Position numbers and translations under genes: made by a program. Of a stretch of 64,000 nucleotides of DNA, positions 48,500 through 60,907 are shown one piece after another. The number at the start of each line of letters is the position of its first letter. The stretch's first letter is position 1. This DNA is from Sesamum alatum (Eukaryota; Streptophyta; Magnoliopsida; Lamiales; Pedaliaceae), in contig JACGWO010000005.1 of assembly GCA_034509735.1 (NCBI GenBank), forward strand, positions 11,053,692 to 11,117,691. Direction: 5' to 3'. The notes beneath the pieces were generated by a model that saw only the letters and a list, made by a program, of their open reading frames with translations, did no database searches and was not told where the DNA came from.

Positions 48500-50090
48500 T
48501 TTTAAATCTATATTTAGAAAACAGCGAGCGATCAGCAGAAAATAAAAGACGGTGGTTTGATAAAAATAATTAAATGCTTGGTCTTTAGTCATTTAATCCT
48601 CCAACTATTTATACGAAAACACGGTACTCTCAAACGTGATTTTCGGGAAATCCTTTCCTAGTGGGCTTGGGATCCACAGCGATTTTTCCCATACCCCGCT
48701 TTTACGATTCGCATGGAAAAGATCCTGTGGGAGGTATTCCATACTATTCTCGTTCCACGAGATTCCCAAGATTATTGCCTCACCCTTTCACATGATCCCG
48801 AGGACTCCAAGCGAATCATGCTAATTGGGCGTTAGACCCAACCCAATCGACCGACCCACAGACCCACTGGTACCCCCACGACTCGTGAGACAGGTAACAG
48901 CAGCCCATATTTCGTTCATGATATAGTGCAGCTTCTTTTAAGTACAATAACGTGCCACGACTCGTGAGACCACACTATTGACCTAAAACAGCTTCCTCAC
49001 TATGCCATGCATTGGAAGGCATGGACAAACTCCTAGAGTTCATGTCAATTTTGTCTAGGGTCTAATATTTCAACATTGGTCCAACCAATGTGAGAGTAGT
49101 AAATGACCGAGATCTCATAATAAATAAATATTCACACATTCATCCATAATGCATAAATTAAACCATCCATAGCAGTTATATGACAAATAAAAAACCCATT
49201 CATCCATCAAAATAACCACATGCAAAATTAAAACCTAGCACGCCCCTGTTGGATGATCACGAGCCCGAATCCTATGCGACCCGCTGAGCCCGCAGTGGAT
49301 CTATAGTCAATCTAGGGTTGGTCCTATACTATTACATTAATAGTAACCCAATCATCATGCTGATGGGCCTTGGTCTCTTTTCTCTTTCTTCACTTCATGG
49401 AAAACTCCAAGGGACCTCCCGTCTGGGCTCTCCATGTGGTCCTTCCTTCTCCTCCACCAATTACAAAAATAGAAACCTCACTCCTAATCTACTCTCATTA
49501 CATATTAAAAATAGAAACCCGAGCGAAAATCCGGGGGGAGTACATAAGGAGGGAGGTAGAATGCCTTATTATTCCAAAGCAACTAGAAAGAGAGAAGGAG
49601 AAAGCAGTAAAAGAGGCACACAGGCCCAACAGAAAATTAAACCATACATTCGGTCTAGGGCTCGTGATCATCCATTTCCATCCAACACACATAATCACAT
49701 GATCTAATCACATAATTACAATATACCAACAATTCATGATTTCCAATCATAATCATTCAAGATAAGAAATAAATGAACATGTGCGTAACGTGTAAAAAAT
49801 AAAACACAAATATTGGTAACAGTATTTTCTCGTTTTAGGAAAACCTTTCCTCATTATTTTAAGTAAAATAACCCCGGGATTCCAAATCCAATATATTTTA
49901 CTCCTAAAATAATGTCTTTAGAAAATTAGGCAAAATTGAACCCAAAAACGAATTTTTTCAGAATTAATTTAAAATTAAAACTAAAAATAAAAATAAAACA
50001 ATACTAGGGTTTAAAACCCTAGTAGCAGCACCGGCCGCCGCCGCCGGCAGCAGCCTGCCGGCGTGTGCACAGGGCAGCAGGCTCAGCACA
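48500..50090 (-). other. leader of E9
   Basis: Minus-strand copy of the family A leader with palindromes at 48955-48969 and 48876-48890 and a GC-rich end (about 50025-50090) with CTGCTGCCGGCGGC-type words as at 2045-2080 of E1. No gene seen. Confidence 0.8.
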
Positions 50091-50254
50091 ACGGCTGGGC
50101 CGTTTTGTGCCGTTTTTCGATTTTTTCCAGAAAATTTGATTTTCTGTATTTTCTGCACAATATTCTGAAAATATATTAATTTTGCATTTTTGATTTTAGA
50201 ATAATTGGATTATTCCTTGAATTAAATTTGCTTAATTAATTTGGGATTAATACA
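50091..50254 (+). other. second leader piece of E10
   Basis: AT-rich sequence after the GC-rich junction, ending in ATACA before the inverted solo LTR. It continues at 52232. Nothing coding is seen. Confidence 0.65.
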
Positions 50255-52226
50255 TGAAAGAATGCGTGGATCGTCCCGGAAAAATTGCGCGAATGCGGAA
50301 GCGCGGTATAAAATAAAATTGTGAAATTTAAACATGCTTTTAAAATTAAAGAACACGTTTCAAGGGGTGTGCCCTTGAAATTTCCCGGGTGTTCGGTGTA
50401 TCTCATGAATAAATAACATGTAAGCAATCATGGATGCCATAGAGTTGAAAAATAAAAGAGGCGAAAATGTAAACCGAGACCTACCCGTTGTCGTTTTCGT
50501 CTTCAACGGCTACACGCGTTGTTCCCCGTTTTGCACCAAGATCTCGTTCTTGAGACCCTCCAAATCGTGACACACGATCCACCCACGTATCTTGCACGTC
50601 GTGCTAGCAACGAACAAGTATGTAATTTATTGGACTAGATGAATCAACAACACGTTATGAATTAACGGTATTGATTCATCAATGTTCTAATGTTCCAAGA
50701 ACAAAAGAACAAGAATTATTTTCTTGCTAAGAGAGAGAGGGGGCGGACGACAAGGGAGAGGGAGAGAGTTGTGTGTGTGTTGGAATTTCATCATCCTTCA
50801 AAAGGTGCAAGGCTAGGGGTTTATATAGAGGAGGAGTTTGATCCTCTTTAAACTCCAACTCTTTATAAGCTTAATTTGACTAGGATTTTGACCTAGTCAA
50901 AGTAGAATTTGACCTTGTCAAATTCAATCCTAGCCTTTCATCTCTCCCATTAAATCTCAACCATTAATTTAATTTAATGGAATATTTAAATCCTATTAAA
51001 TATTCCAAAAGGCCAAATAAATATAATAAATAAATATTAATATTAATATTTATTCTAGGCCCATTAAATTAATTCCCTTAATAAATCCAATTTATTAATT
51101 TAATTCCCTTTATCAAATAGAAGGAATTAATTCTCCAAGAAAATATAGGACCCAATTAAATCCAATTTAATCATTCCTTTACTCCAATATTTAATTCCAA
51201 ATTATACTAAGTGTGTGTGTGGATAGTGTGTGACTCTTTAGGTTCACCTTTCAGCTAGACTTGGTCGGATTCCTAGAATCCGTCCGTTACCATGGGTGGC
51301 CATCTAGCAACGGTCCATGGCACTAGAGACTAGGTGAAATATTTGGGGATGAACATTTAGGCTCTAACAGTACACTTGTCCTTCTATCTTCGGTCTCATC
51401 ACTTAGGGTCTAGGGCACGAAAAATGCAGGTACCCATTTTGGACCTAAGTGTCGGTCTGTCCTTACTAAACGCTGCAAGGGAAACCTTCCCTTCTGTTCA
51501 GTTACTGTGGCCACAGATTTTAGGGACAAGACACAGAGCATACATGAGACTTAACTGTCAATGCCTTTTGACAGGAGACAGATCCTTTCTTGGAAACTAC
51601 TGTCACGCTGTACATCAGAGCTGCACTAGACATGGCTTATGACTACTCAAGAGTATTTTGGCAATCTCTCACCATATCTAAGATACAGACCTGATGTACA
51701 GGTAAACTCAGTAGTTCCTCAACTCAAAGGACTTGACCTGTACCGTTGGAACCAGGAATACACGTCGTACCTTGCTGACCATACTCAAGGTCCTCCGTAA
51801 GACGGTTCCCGCGAGTCACCTCAGTCGGCTGCTTCCTAGCATGCTAACCCACTAACACTGCTTAGATGACCTTCGTCACCCGTCGATGAAATACGACAGC
51901 AGATGCTTAGTGCAAGTCTCAAGGGGAATCTCGGTACCCATTTTCGAGATTCCTTGACTTGGAGCTTTCCGGACTGATTCGGTAAGATGATTTCATGGAC
52001 CTACCTCCAAGCGTAGTCCCAGTCCCCGAAATTGATTCTCAGTCCGTGGGCTTTGTTTGCGTAGTGAACAGATATGTAATAGCAGATATAAGTGAACGTA
52101 AACAAAGTGTTGCCATATGAATTTTCACTTCTTTATTCATAAATGATTTATCAAACACCTGAAATTGTCTGGACATAGGTTACATATTCCCGCCAAAATT
52201 GGCTTACATGGTCACCTATTCTAACA
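50255..52226 (-). repeat. inverted solo family A LTR in E10 leader, TSD ATACA
   Basis: 1972 bases on the minus strand, TGTTAGAATAGG (from 52226) to TTCTTTCA (50255), flanked by ATACA (50250-50254 and 52227-52231). W-box repeats lie at about 50875-50930 and a TATATAAA box at about 50819-50826 (minus). Because both flanks are E10 leader, it is a solo LTR and not the LTR of E9. Confidence 0.93.
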
Positions 52227-52231
52227 ATACA

Positions 52232-53537
52232 TCCATTGGATGCATTGTTTAAAATGTCCATTAAATTTAAAATTTGAATTTTGCATATTATTTGTGTGTT
52301 TATACTTTTGTGATGTTGGACATCATTTGGGTATTTGGAATATCCATTGGTATTTATGCATGATTATTTGGAATAATTATGTTATGTGTGTTGATGGAAT
52401 CAACATGGGATGATAACAAGAGCCCTAGACCTTATGTATGGATGAATGTATGATCATTTATTTTTTGTTGGGTGGGGCCTGCGTGCCTCTTGTTTTTGGG
52501 ACTATCATCTCCCGTATTTTCAGCCTCATGATGTTAAGGCTTGTTTTCTTTATTACCAATGTATTACTTTCACTTGTAATGAGAGTAGATAGGATTGGTG
52601 AGGTTTTAATTTTAACAAGCAATTGGAGTCGGAGACCCCAAGGAGAAGCATCAAGGCGTGAATCAAGATGCACTTCAAGGCCCATTGGAATGACAATGGG
52701 TTTATTATTATTGTAATAATTTAGGACCACCCTAGACAGACCATAGACTCACTGCGGGCTCAGTGGGTCGCATAGGTTGGGCTTGTGATCATCCTAACAG
52801 GGGTATGCTATATTTTATGTATGCGGAGTTTTTTATTTATCGCTTTAAATACTGGATATTTATGCATGCTAAAACACCATAATGTGATGAGGTCTCGGTC
52901 ACACTCAAAACTCTTATTTGGTTGGACCAAATTAAATATTAGGCCCAGAACGGACTTGGATCAAAATGGTATTTTGGTCTGTCCGAGCCTTCCATCCACA
53001 ACAATGTGGTGAGGAAGCTACCACTACCCAAGTGTGGTCTCACGAGTCGTGGCACACTTGGAATAGGGGAAAGCTACACCATTGTTGTGAACAAAAAGAC
53101 TGCGCTCGTTGTTTCCCTGTCTCATGAGTCGTGGGGGCATGGAGATTACGCTTGTGGATCCCAAGCCCACTAGGAAATGTTTTGAGGCATGATTTGGTTG
53201 ATGGGTCGGGCCCAACACTGAGTAACATGGTTCGCTTGGAGTCCTCGGAACCATGCGAATAGGTGAGGCAAAATATCTTGGAAATCTCATTGGATGAGAA
53301 TGATATTGGATATCTCCCACGAGGTTTTCTTCATGTTAATCGTAAAAGCGGGGCATGGAGATTACGCTTGTGGATCCCAAGCCCACTAGGAAATGGTTTC
53401 CCGAAACTCCGCTTGAGAGTGGCGGACTTTCGTATAAATAGTGGGAGGGTTAAAGACTAAATGACCAAGTCTTCAACTTGAACAATAATATTACCATCAT
53501 CTGCTATTTTCTGCTTTACATTTTCATTAATGTAAAT
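52232..53537 (+). other. third leader piece of E10
   Basis: Continues the leader to the gag ATG. Palindromes TCTCACGAGTCGTGG (53038-53052) and variant TCTCATGAGTCGTGG (53120-53134). A segment around GGATCCCAAGCCCACTAGG occurs twice (near 53156 and 53372), an internal partial duplication. No gene seen. Confidence 0.85.
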
Positions 53538-54430
53538 ATGTCTAAGAACCCATTAACCATGATTCTCTAGACTAACAAATTCAATGGAACGAACTACTCG
53601 GACTGGCTGGGAAACCTGAGGATTGTCCTCGGTTTGGAGAACCAAGGCTACGTCTTGGACGAGCCGCCATCGAGCGACTTACCGAAGGGGTCCACGCCTG
53701 AAGAACGTTTGACGTTCGAGAAATGGCATGAGGACAACCGGAAAGTACGCAGTATCATACTGGCTTCGATGTCTAACGACATCCAGAAGCAATATGAGAG
53801 ACTGGACAACGTCTCCGCCATAATGCTCCGCATGAACGAGGTTTATACGTTCCGGATAGGCATATTAGATATGCCGCCACAAAAGCATTCTTTGGAACCA
53901 AGCTCGCTGAAGGAGCGTTTGTACAGAGTCATGGGTCAAGATGCTCTCCCTAGTGGAGAAACTCGAGGACCTTAAAGCTGGGCTTAACAATGACACGTAC
54001 ATTGACGTGATCCTCCAGTCGCTTCCTCTATCCTATGACCCATTTGTTGTAAACTACAACATGAACGGACTTGAGAAGTCTATTCATGAGTTGATCAACA
54101 TGTTGGTCCAATACGAGGCAACGACCCACAAGTCGGCGCCGACGGTATTGATAGGAGAGGCTTCAACCTCCAAGGCGAATGCCAAGAGGCCGGACGCTGG
54201 AAGAGGAAGAAGGGCAAAGGGAAGACGGTTGCGGCCCCTGCTCGCGCTCCGGGCGTCCCTTTTGCTCCGGTTGGACCGAGCAAAGGGAAAGGAAAGGCCC
54301 GTGGTTCTCAGCGGTCCAAGGCAAATGATGTCTGCATGCATTGCCAAGGGAAAGGGCATTGGAAGAGGGAGTGCCCACAACTGCTCTCCAACCCAGGCGT
54401 GTTTGTGGTTGAATTTAATATGATTACTAA
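53538..54430 (+). pseudogene. gag: gag of E10 (family B)
   Basis: ATG at 53538 reads MSKNPLTMIL, then TAG at 53568-53570 where other copies have GAG. The capsid-like domain continues in the same frame to one-base losses near 53851 and 53934 (in G runs), then to 54190, where the frame shifts again before the lysine-rich linker. Knuckle at 54333-54374 (CX2CX4HX4C, CMHCQGKGHWKREC). Protein similarity to family A gag is clear but moderate. Confidence 0.9.
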
Positions 54431-57400
54431 TTCTGCTTCATGGGTATTGGATACCGGGTGTGGTGCTCACATCTGCAATGATTTGCAGGCATTGTGAAGA
54501 AGTAGAAGGCTAACCAAGGATGAGATGATCCTGAGGCTAGGCGATGGCAAGGCCGTTGCTGCGGAAGCCGTAGGATCACTAGAGTTAGCCATTAGTAGTC
54601 ATGTTACAATTGTACTGAACGACTGTTTCTATGTACCTAGCATGATTAAAAACATTGTTTCCATCCCGGTCCTTGATAAGGAGGGATATGAATTTACCAT
54701 CAATAAAAACGATTTTTTCATTATCAAAGATGGTATTTATCATTTGTTTGGTACATTGGTCAATGGTCTGTACATACTTCAACAGTCTAATTGGATTATG
54801 ACTGCAGAACACAAACGAAAACGTGATGATCATAATAACGCACAGATATGGCATGCGAGGTTAGGTCATATCTCTAAAGATAGGATAAGAAGGTTGGTGG
54901 ACTCAAAGAGTCTAGAAATAGACGATTTGGACAACCTACCGACCTGTGAATCCTGTCTAAAGGGAAAGATGACCAAGAAACCCTTTGTTGGACAAAGTAC
55001 GCTAGCCAGTGGTCTATTGGATTTGATCCATACAGATGTCTGTGGTCCACTAAATACTCAGGCTAGAGGTGGGTACTCGTACTTCATAACCTTTACCGAT
55101 GATCACTCACGGTATGGTTATGTTTACCTGATGAGGTACAAGTCTGAAGCCTTTGGAAGGTTTAAGGAATACAGACTTGAAGTAGAGAATCAAACCGGTC
55201 GAAAGATCAAAGCCCTTCGGTCGGACCGAGGTGGAGAGTATTTGAGTGGTGAGTTTACTGATTATCTAAAAGAGAATGGGATTCTCTCTCAGTGGACCCC
55301 TCCTGGGACACCGCAGCTTAATGGTGTATCTGAAAGGAGGAATCGGACCTTGTTGGACATGGTCCGATCCATGATGAGTTTTTCCAAACTTCCCCTTTCC
55401 TTCTAGGGATACGCTCTTGAGACGGTGGCCAAAGTTTTGAACTTGGTGCCATCTAAAAAGGTATCCCAGACGCCATATGAGATATGGCATGGCAAGCCTG
55501 CCTCCTACAAATACTTGAAAGTGTGGGGTTGCCCCGCATATGTCAAGAGATTAGTGGGAGATAAACTGGACTCGAGGTCAAGTTTATGCAGGTTCATCGG
55601 CTATCCAAAAGAAACTGCGGGGTATTATTTCTATGATCCCTCTGATCAAAAGGTTTTTGTCTCGCGAAACACAGTGTTCTTGAAAAAAAGGTTTTCCATC
55701 GGATAGTCGACGCGATGAGGTACTCCTTGAGGAATCAAGTGAGGTACCCCATGAGGCGGCAGTGACATTTGAGCCAGTGGTTCCCACTGATATTATTCTA
55801 GTCCTCCGTAGGTCGGCCAAAGTATCTCATGCACCTGATAGGTATGGATTTCTGGGCTTGACCGGTCAGTTGGATAATGATCCAAAGACATATGGAGAAG
55901 CGATGTCGGACATCGATTCAGATAAGTGGCTTGAGGCCATGAAATCCGAGATGGGCTCGATGGGTACAAACAAGGTTTGGACCTTAGTAGATCCACCCAA
56001 AGAGGTTAAACCCGTAGGGTGTAAATGGGTCTACAAACGTAAGCTTGGACCTGACGGAGAGGTTACAACCTTCAAAGCCAGGCTTGTGGCGAATGGTTAC
56101 ACTCAGCGACCCGGGGTCGATTTTGAGGAAACCTACTCGCCCGTAGCAATGGCCAAGTCCATTCGGTTACTGCTTGCCATAGCAGCATGGTATGACTATG
56201 AAATATGGCAGATGGACGTGAAAACGGCCTTCCTCAACGGTTTCGTAGAGGAAGAGATCTATATGGATCAGCCGGAAGGTTTCATAACTGTTGGAGAAGA
56301 GCAGAAAGTCTGCCGTCTCCAAAGGTCCATCTATGGCCTCAAACAAGCTTCCCGAAGCTAGAACATACGTTTTGATGAAGTCATATGGGGATATGATTTC
56401 ATCAAGAATGAGTCCGATCCTTGTGTATACAAGAAGATCAGTGGGAGCTCAGTTGCATTTTTGGTGCTTTACGTGGATGACATCTTGCTCATTGGAATGA
56501 TGCTAAGATGTTGGGCACCACTAAAGCTTGGTTGTCAACGCAATTCTCCATGAAGGATATGGGCGAGGCATCCTACATCCTTGGCATCAAGATCTACAGG
56601 GATAGATCTAGAAGGATGTTAGGAATGGCCCAGTCCTCGTACATTGAGAAAGTCTTGAAGAGATTCAAGATGGAGAACTCAAAACGAGGATTCCTTCCTA
56701 TGAGGCATGGAACTAAGTTATCCAAGAAGCAGTCTCTTAAGACTGATGAGGAGCTTAAACGGATGTTGGACATCCCCTATGCTTCAACCGTAGGCAGCAT
56801 ACAGTATGTTGTTCAGTGCACGAGACCTGATGTGGCTTTCGCTTTTAGCGTAACAAGTCGATATCAGTCGTGTGCCGGGGAGGCACACTGGAGTGCAGTC
56901 AAGACTATCTTGAAGTACCTGAAAAGGACTAAGGACATGTTCTTGATCTACGGCGGTGGAGAGTTGATACTGGAAGGCTATAGTGACGCTAGCCTCCAGT
57001 CAGATGACGATGATGCCAAATCTCAATATGGTTTTGTATTTAGACTAAATGGTGGCGTGGTTACTTGGAAGGGTTCCAAGTAGGCTACCACAGCGGACTC
57101 CACCATAGAGTTTTGAATACATAGCGGCTTTGGAAGCTGCTAAGGAGTGGTTTGGTTGATGAGCTACATCCAAGGGTTGGATGTAGTACCTAGCATTGCT
57201 AAGCCTGTAATTATCTTTTATGATAACAACAGGGCAATAGCGCTAGCAAAGGAACCGAGATCTCATCACGATCCAAGCATATTCTTAGACGCTACCATCT
57301 GCTTAGAGAGATGGATAGCACGAGTGACGTTCGGTTGGACCGAGTCAGCTCCGCAGAAAACATAACAGATCCACTTGCTAAGCCCATGTCGCAAGTTGCC

Positions 57401-57452
57401 CACACTCACAATCTGAATAAGAGGTTTGAAGTCAATGGGTGATTGGCTTTAG
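54431..57452 (+). pseudogene. pol: pol of E10 (family B)
   Basis: Protease DTGCGAHICND (about 54460-54490), then TGA near 54495. Integrase is open for 293 residues (54525-55406) with WHARLGH, CESC, HTDVCGPL, RSDRGGEY and NGVSERRNRTLL; it ends at TAG replacing TGG. RT: QMDVKTAFLNG (about 56210), TAG at 56359-56361 again replacing TGG, YVDD at 56470-56481, one-base loss near 56497. RNase H carries TAG at 57081-57083 and further indels, and the final stop is TAG 57450-57452. Several nonsense changes show real decay despite fairly similar LTRs. Confidence 0.9.
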
Positions 57453-57456
57453 GTCC

Positions 57457-57465
57457 AGTGGGAGA
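57457..57465 (+). other. polypurine tract of E10
   Basis: AGTGGGAGA, one base before the 3' LTR at 57467; almost the same as in family A. Confidence 0.8.
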
Positions 57466-57466
57466 T

Positions 57467-59686
57467 TGTTAGAATAGGTGACCAGAAAGCAAATGGGTTT
57501 GGCGATTTGTAACCTATTCGACAACTTGATGTAGATGTAATATTATTATGTGATGAATAAGATTGGTTTTCGTCACCAATGGTACCTTCTTTGTTGCGCT
57601 GATCTTACATTTGTTAAAACGGTGTTTAACTTATATCGCAACAAAGCCCACAGACCATGGATAACAACTCGTGCAGTTGGACCACGCATTGGATACTGGT
57701 CATGAAACCAACTGATTAAGAGTTGGGTCTGAAACGTTCCAAGTCGAGGACCTCGAGACAGGGCATCGAGAGTCCTATTGAGACTTGCGTCAAGAGTCGT
57801 GTTCATTGGATGAGTGCCGTGTTTCATCAGCGACAGGCGTGGGACGCCTACACGATCTTGATGGGTTGGTCGACTGGGGTCGAGCCGACTGGACTGACTC
57901 GCGGGGATCATCATATGGAAGCCTTGGAGGCTTGGTCGGTATGATTGGTTTTCCCCGGTTCCGATAGTACGGGAGTAATCCTCAGACTTGAGGAATCATG
58001 GCAGTCGCGTGCACAGGACGGTTGTATCTTGGATCTGGCGAGAGGTAATCATTCTGTAAGATGATTATTATAAGCCTTGTTCAGTGCAGTCGGAATGTGT
58101 AGCGAGGACGGTGGATTCCAAGAAGAGGATCCGTCCCCTGTCAGTAAGTGACAGAGGTATCTCCTATGCACTCGGAGACACGTTCATGCTGTTTGAAGCT
58201 GTGGCCACAGTGGTTGGTCGAACAGGGAATGATTTCCTGTGTCGACGCAATGAAGCATACGTGGTCTCGAGTATTAAGCATAGATGCCTAGTCAAGGATG
58301 GGAACCGACGCCCAATTCCATACCCTAGACTAAGGCCAGGAGACGGTAGACAGAAGGATCGTACCCGTACGGAATCGGCGCCTAAATGTTCACGCCAATT
58401 CACCTAGTCTCTAGTGCCATGAACCGTTGCTAGACGGCCATCCATGGTAACGGACCCTTGTGGGACACGGGCCCAAGTCTAGCTGAGGGTGAACCTAAAG
58501 GGTCACACACAAATCACCGAGGAGGTTGAGAGATCGACTTGGAGTCAATATCGAAGGATAAAATAAGTAATTGGATTACTTAAGGGAAAGTCCATTGGAT
58601 GGACGGGCCGATATTGTATCGGACTTTCGTTTAATCGGTAAATTGGATTTTCGATTAAATATGGAATGTTGAGACGTTGGATCTTTAATTAGATTAAAAG
58701 ATCAACGGGAATAATTTAAATAGACATTAAATTGGATTGAATGTTGGGTTCGTCGTAATTGGATTACGATAAAACCCGGTCCGTTAAATTATACGCGAGA
58801 GGAGAAATAATTCCTATTTTGGAATAGGAAGAAGTTGGACTTCTTCCCTTAATTAAACATGGCCGACATGCTCCCTTGGAGGAAGCAAAATCAGCCATGT
58901 TTCATGCTAGGCGGTATGTTGACTTATCTCTTTTGGAAAGAGATAAATCAACTCCAATCAAGCTCTTCCCTTTTGGTATGATTTGATCATACCATAAATT
59001 TTGGTAGGCTTGATTGAAGAATTGATGGTGATTGATTGGAATGAATCTAGACATTCTTGGATGAACCTAGACACATTCCAATAATCACATTAATTATGTA
59101 TATATATTAGAATATACAACACCAAGCAGGTGTGATTCATTATTCATCTTTTTCTAGGAAAAAGCGAAGACAAAAATCCTCTCCTCTCTCTCAAACTCTC
59201 GGCTTCTCTCCCTCTCTTACACTTGTGTTCTTCATTTGATTTTGAATCAAGAAGAAGAACAAAGTAAGTTTAAGAGAGCACTAATTCATAGTGTTCTTCT
59301 CTTAAACCGATTCCTTCTTAAACCCGTTCTTTTCTAGCAAGAAGAACGTGTGTTTCTTCCGGTGTGGTGTGGATCACCTTTGGAGAATCCATACGTTTGG
59401 ATTTCGTGAGCATTCCGGAGAAGGAATAACGCAAGTAGCCGGGAGCATACGCTAAATAATCAAAGGTAACGGTTTATTACGCTTTGATTGATTTAATATA
59501 CATCTATGACCTATGTGTTTAAATATATGTTTCTAATATTTACACATCCTACATCGAACGCCCAGTTGAGCACCCAAGGGTACACCCCTTGGGATTCGTA
59601 TTTTAAATTAGATTTGATTTAATTTATGTATTTTCCGCGCTTTCTCGCTTCCGCTCACGCTCCCGGGCGGATCCGCTTGTCCTTCA
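57467..59686 (+). repeat. 3' LTR of E10 (family B), TSD GTATT follows
   Basis: 2220 bases, TGTTAGAATAGGTGACCAG to TTGTCCTTCA. U5 hairpin CCCAAGGG-TACAC-CCCTTGGG at 59573-59593. GTATT at 59687-59691 matches 43126-43130. Confidence 0.95.
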
Positions 59687-59691
59687 GTATT

Positions 59692-60907
59692 CATAATGAA
59701 ATTTGAATGTTGCAAGATATAGAGTCCGTTATTAAGTGTACCAAGCAGATGAGAAAATCCACCCTTCATCAAATGAAAGAAATTTTATTGTTCGAAAACT
59801 CATAACCCCTATTGTCTAACACTGGAATGGAAATGATATTTTTGATCATGCTAGGTACATAATAAACTTGCTCTAAACCTATACTAATACGATCACTAAC
59901 TACTAAGGTGGCGGATCCTACGGCTTCTGTAGCAACGGCCTTGCCATTGCCAAGTTTTAGGACTACATCACTGCTACTCAGTTTTCTGCTTCTTTTCAAC
60001 ACCTGCAAGTCGTTCCAAATGTGAGCTCCACAGTTGGTATCTAATACCCAAGAGGCAGAGCTAGTGACCATATTAACCTCAATCACAAACGTACCTTATT
60101 TGGAAAGGAGTTTGGAAAGGAGGTTAACTGTTGCTTTGAGTCAACCTTCCTTTTCCCTTTGTTTTTCCCCATTTTGGCAACGGGAACGCTCCTAGCATTG
60201 TCGGCGGCTTTGACGGTCTTTTCTTTTCCCTTCTTCCTTTTTTCAACATCCGGCACCCTTGCCTTCGTTTTGGAAGTCGAAGCCTCTCCAAACACCACCG
60301 ACGGCGCAGACTTTTTGGTCATTGCCTCGTATTACACCAACATATTGATGAACTCATAGATACCCTTCTCAAGAGCATTCATGTTGTAGTTGACAATGAA
60401 TTGGTCGAAGGAGGATGGGAGTGACTGAAGGATCACATCAATGTACGTCTCGTCATCGAGCCCTGCTTTGAGGTCTTCGAGCTTTTCTACTAAGGTAAGC
60501 ATCTTGACCCCATGCTCATGTACAGAGGACCCTTCGGTCATTTTAGTCCCAAAGAACGCCTTCGTTGCGACATACCTAGTATGCTGGTCTGGGATTGCAT
60601 AGCAATCCTTCAGGAGAGCCATTCTGGAAGGAACATCGTCTAGCCTCTCATACTCCTTCTGCATCTCATTAGCCATAGATGCAAGTATAATGCTACGGAT
60701 TTTTCGATTATCCTAATGCCAAGTCTCGAACGTCTCACGTTCTTCGGGCGTGGATCCTTTCGACGAAGTCCGAGAAAACGGCTTGTCCATGACATAGCCT
60801 TGGTTCTCATAATCGAGGACTATCCTCAGATTGTGCAACCAGTCATTGTAATTGGTTCTATTAAATTTATTTGTCTCAAGTATGGTTGATAACGAGTTCT
60901 TAGACAT
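59692..60907 (-). pseudogene. gag: gag, protease and integrase start of E8
   Basis: Gag starts at 60907 (MSKNSLSTILETNKF). Stops replace Lys (about 60713) and Gln (about 60335). The lysine-rich linker is followed directly by sequence downstream of the knuckle (junction near 60125), so the whole CCHC motif is gone; about 70 bases are missing, with a short duplication CTTTCCAAACTC at the join. Protease reads DTNCGAHIWND: the catalytic Asp-Thr is kept but Gly is Asn. The integrase zinc domain starts near 59780 and is cut by E10. Confidence 0.88.

Larger units (their letters stand above)
45668..50090 (-). mobile_element. inverted family A gag-pol fragment E9 in E10 leader
   Basis: On the minus strand it runs from the end of a GC-rich leader (about 50090) through leader, gag and pol to the RT at about 45668 (MDQPEGF), where it stops. 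No LTR, PBS, RNase H or purine tract of its own is present. Both junctions lie in GC-rich leader of E10. Exact ends are uncertain by some tens of bases. I found no TSD, so insertion by integrase is unlikely; template switching or repair insertion is inferred. Confidence 0.8.
43131..59686 (+). mobile_element. Ty1/copia retrotransposon E10 (family B), inserted in E8 pol
   Basis: 5' LTR 43131-45357, PBS, leader in three pieces, gag-pol 53538-57452, 3' LTR 57467-59686, with GTATT on both outer sides (43126-43130 and 59687-59691). E8 pol is continuous when it is removed. Its leader contains the inverted E9 fragment and an inverted solo LTR; without them it is about 10.1 kb. The two LTRs differ by a few percent in the stretch I compared. 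Confidence 0.93.
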
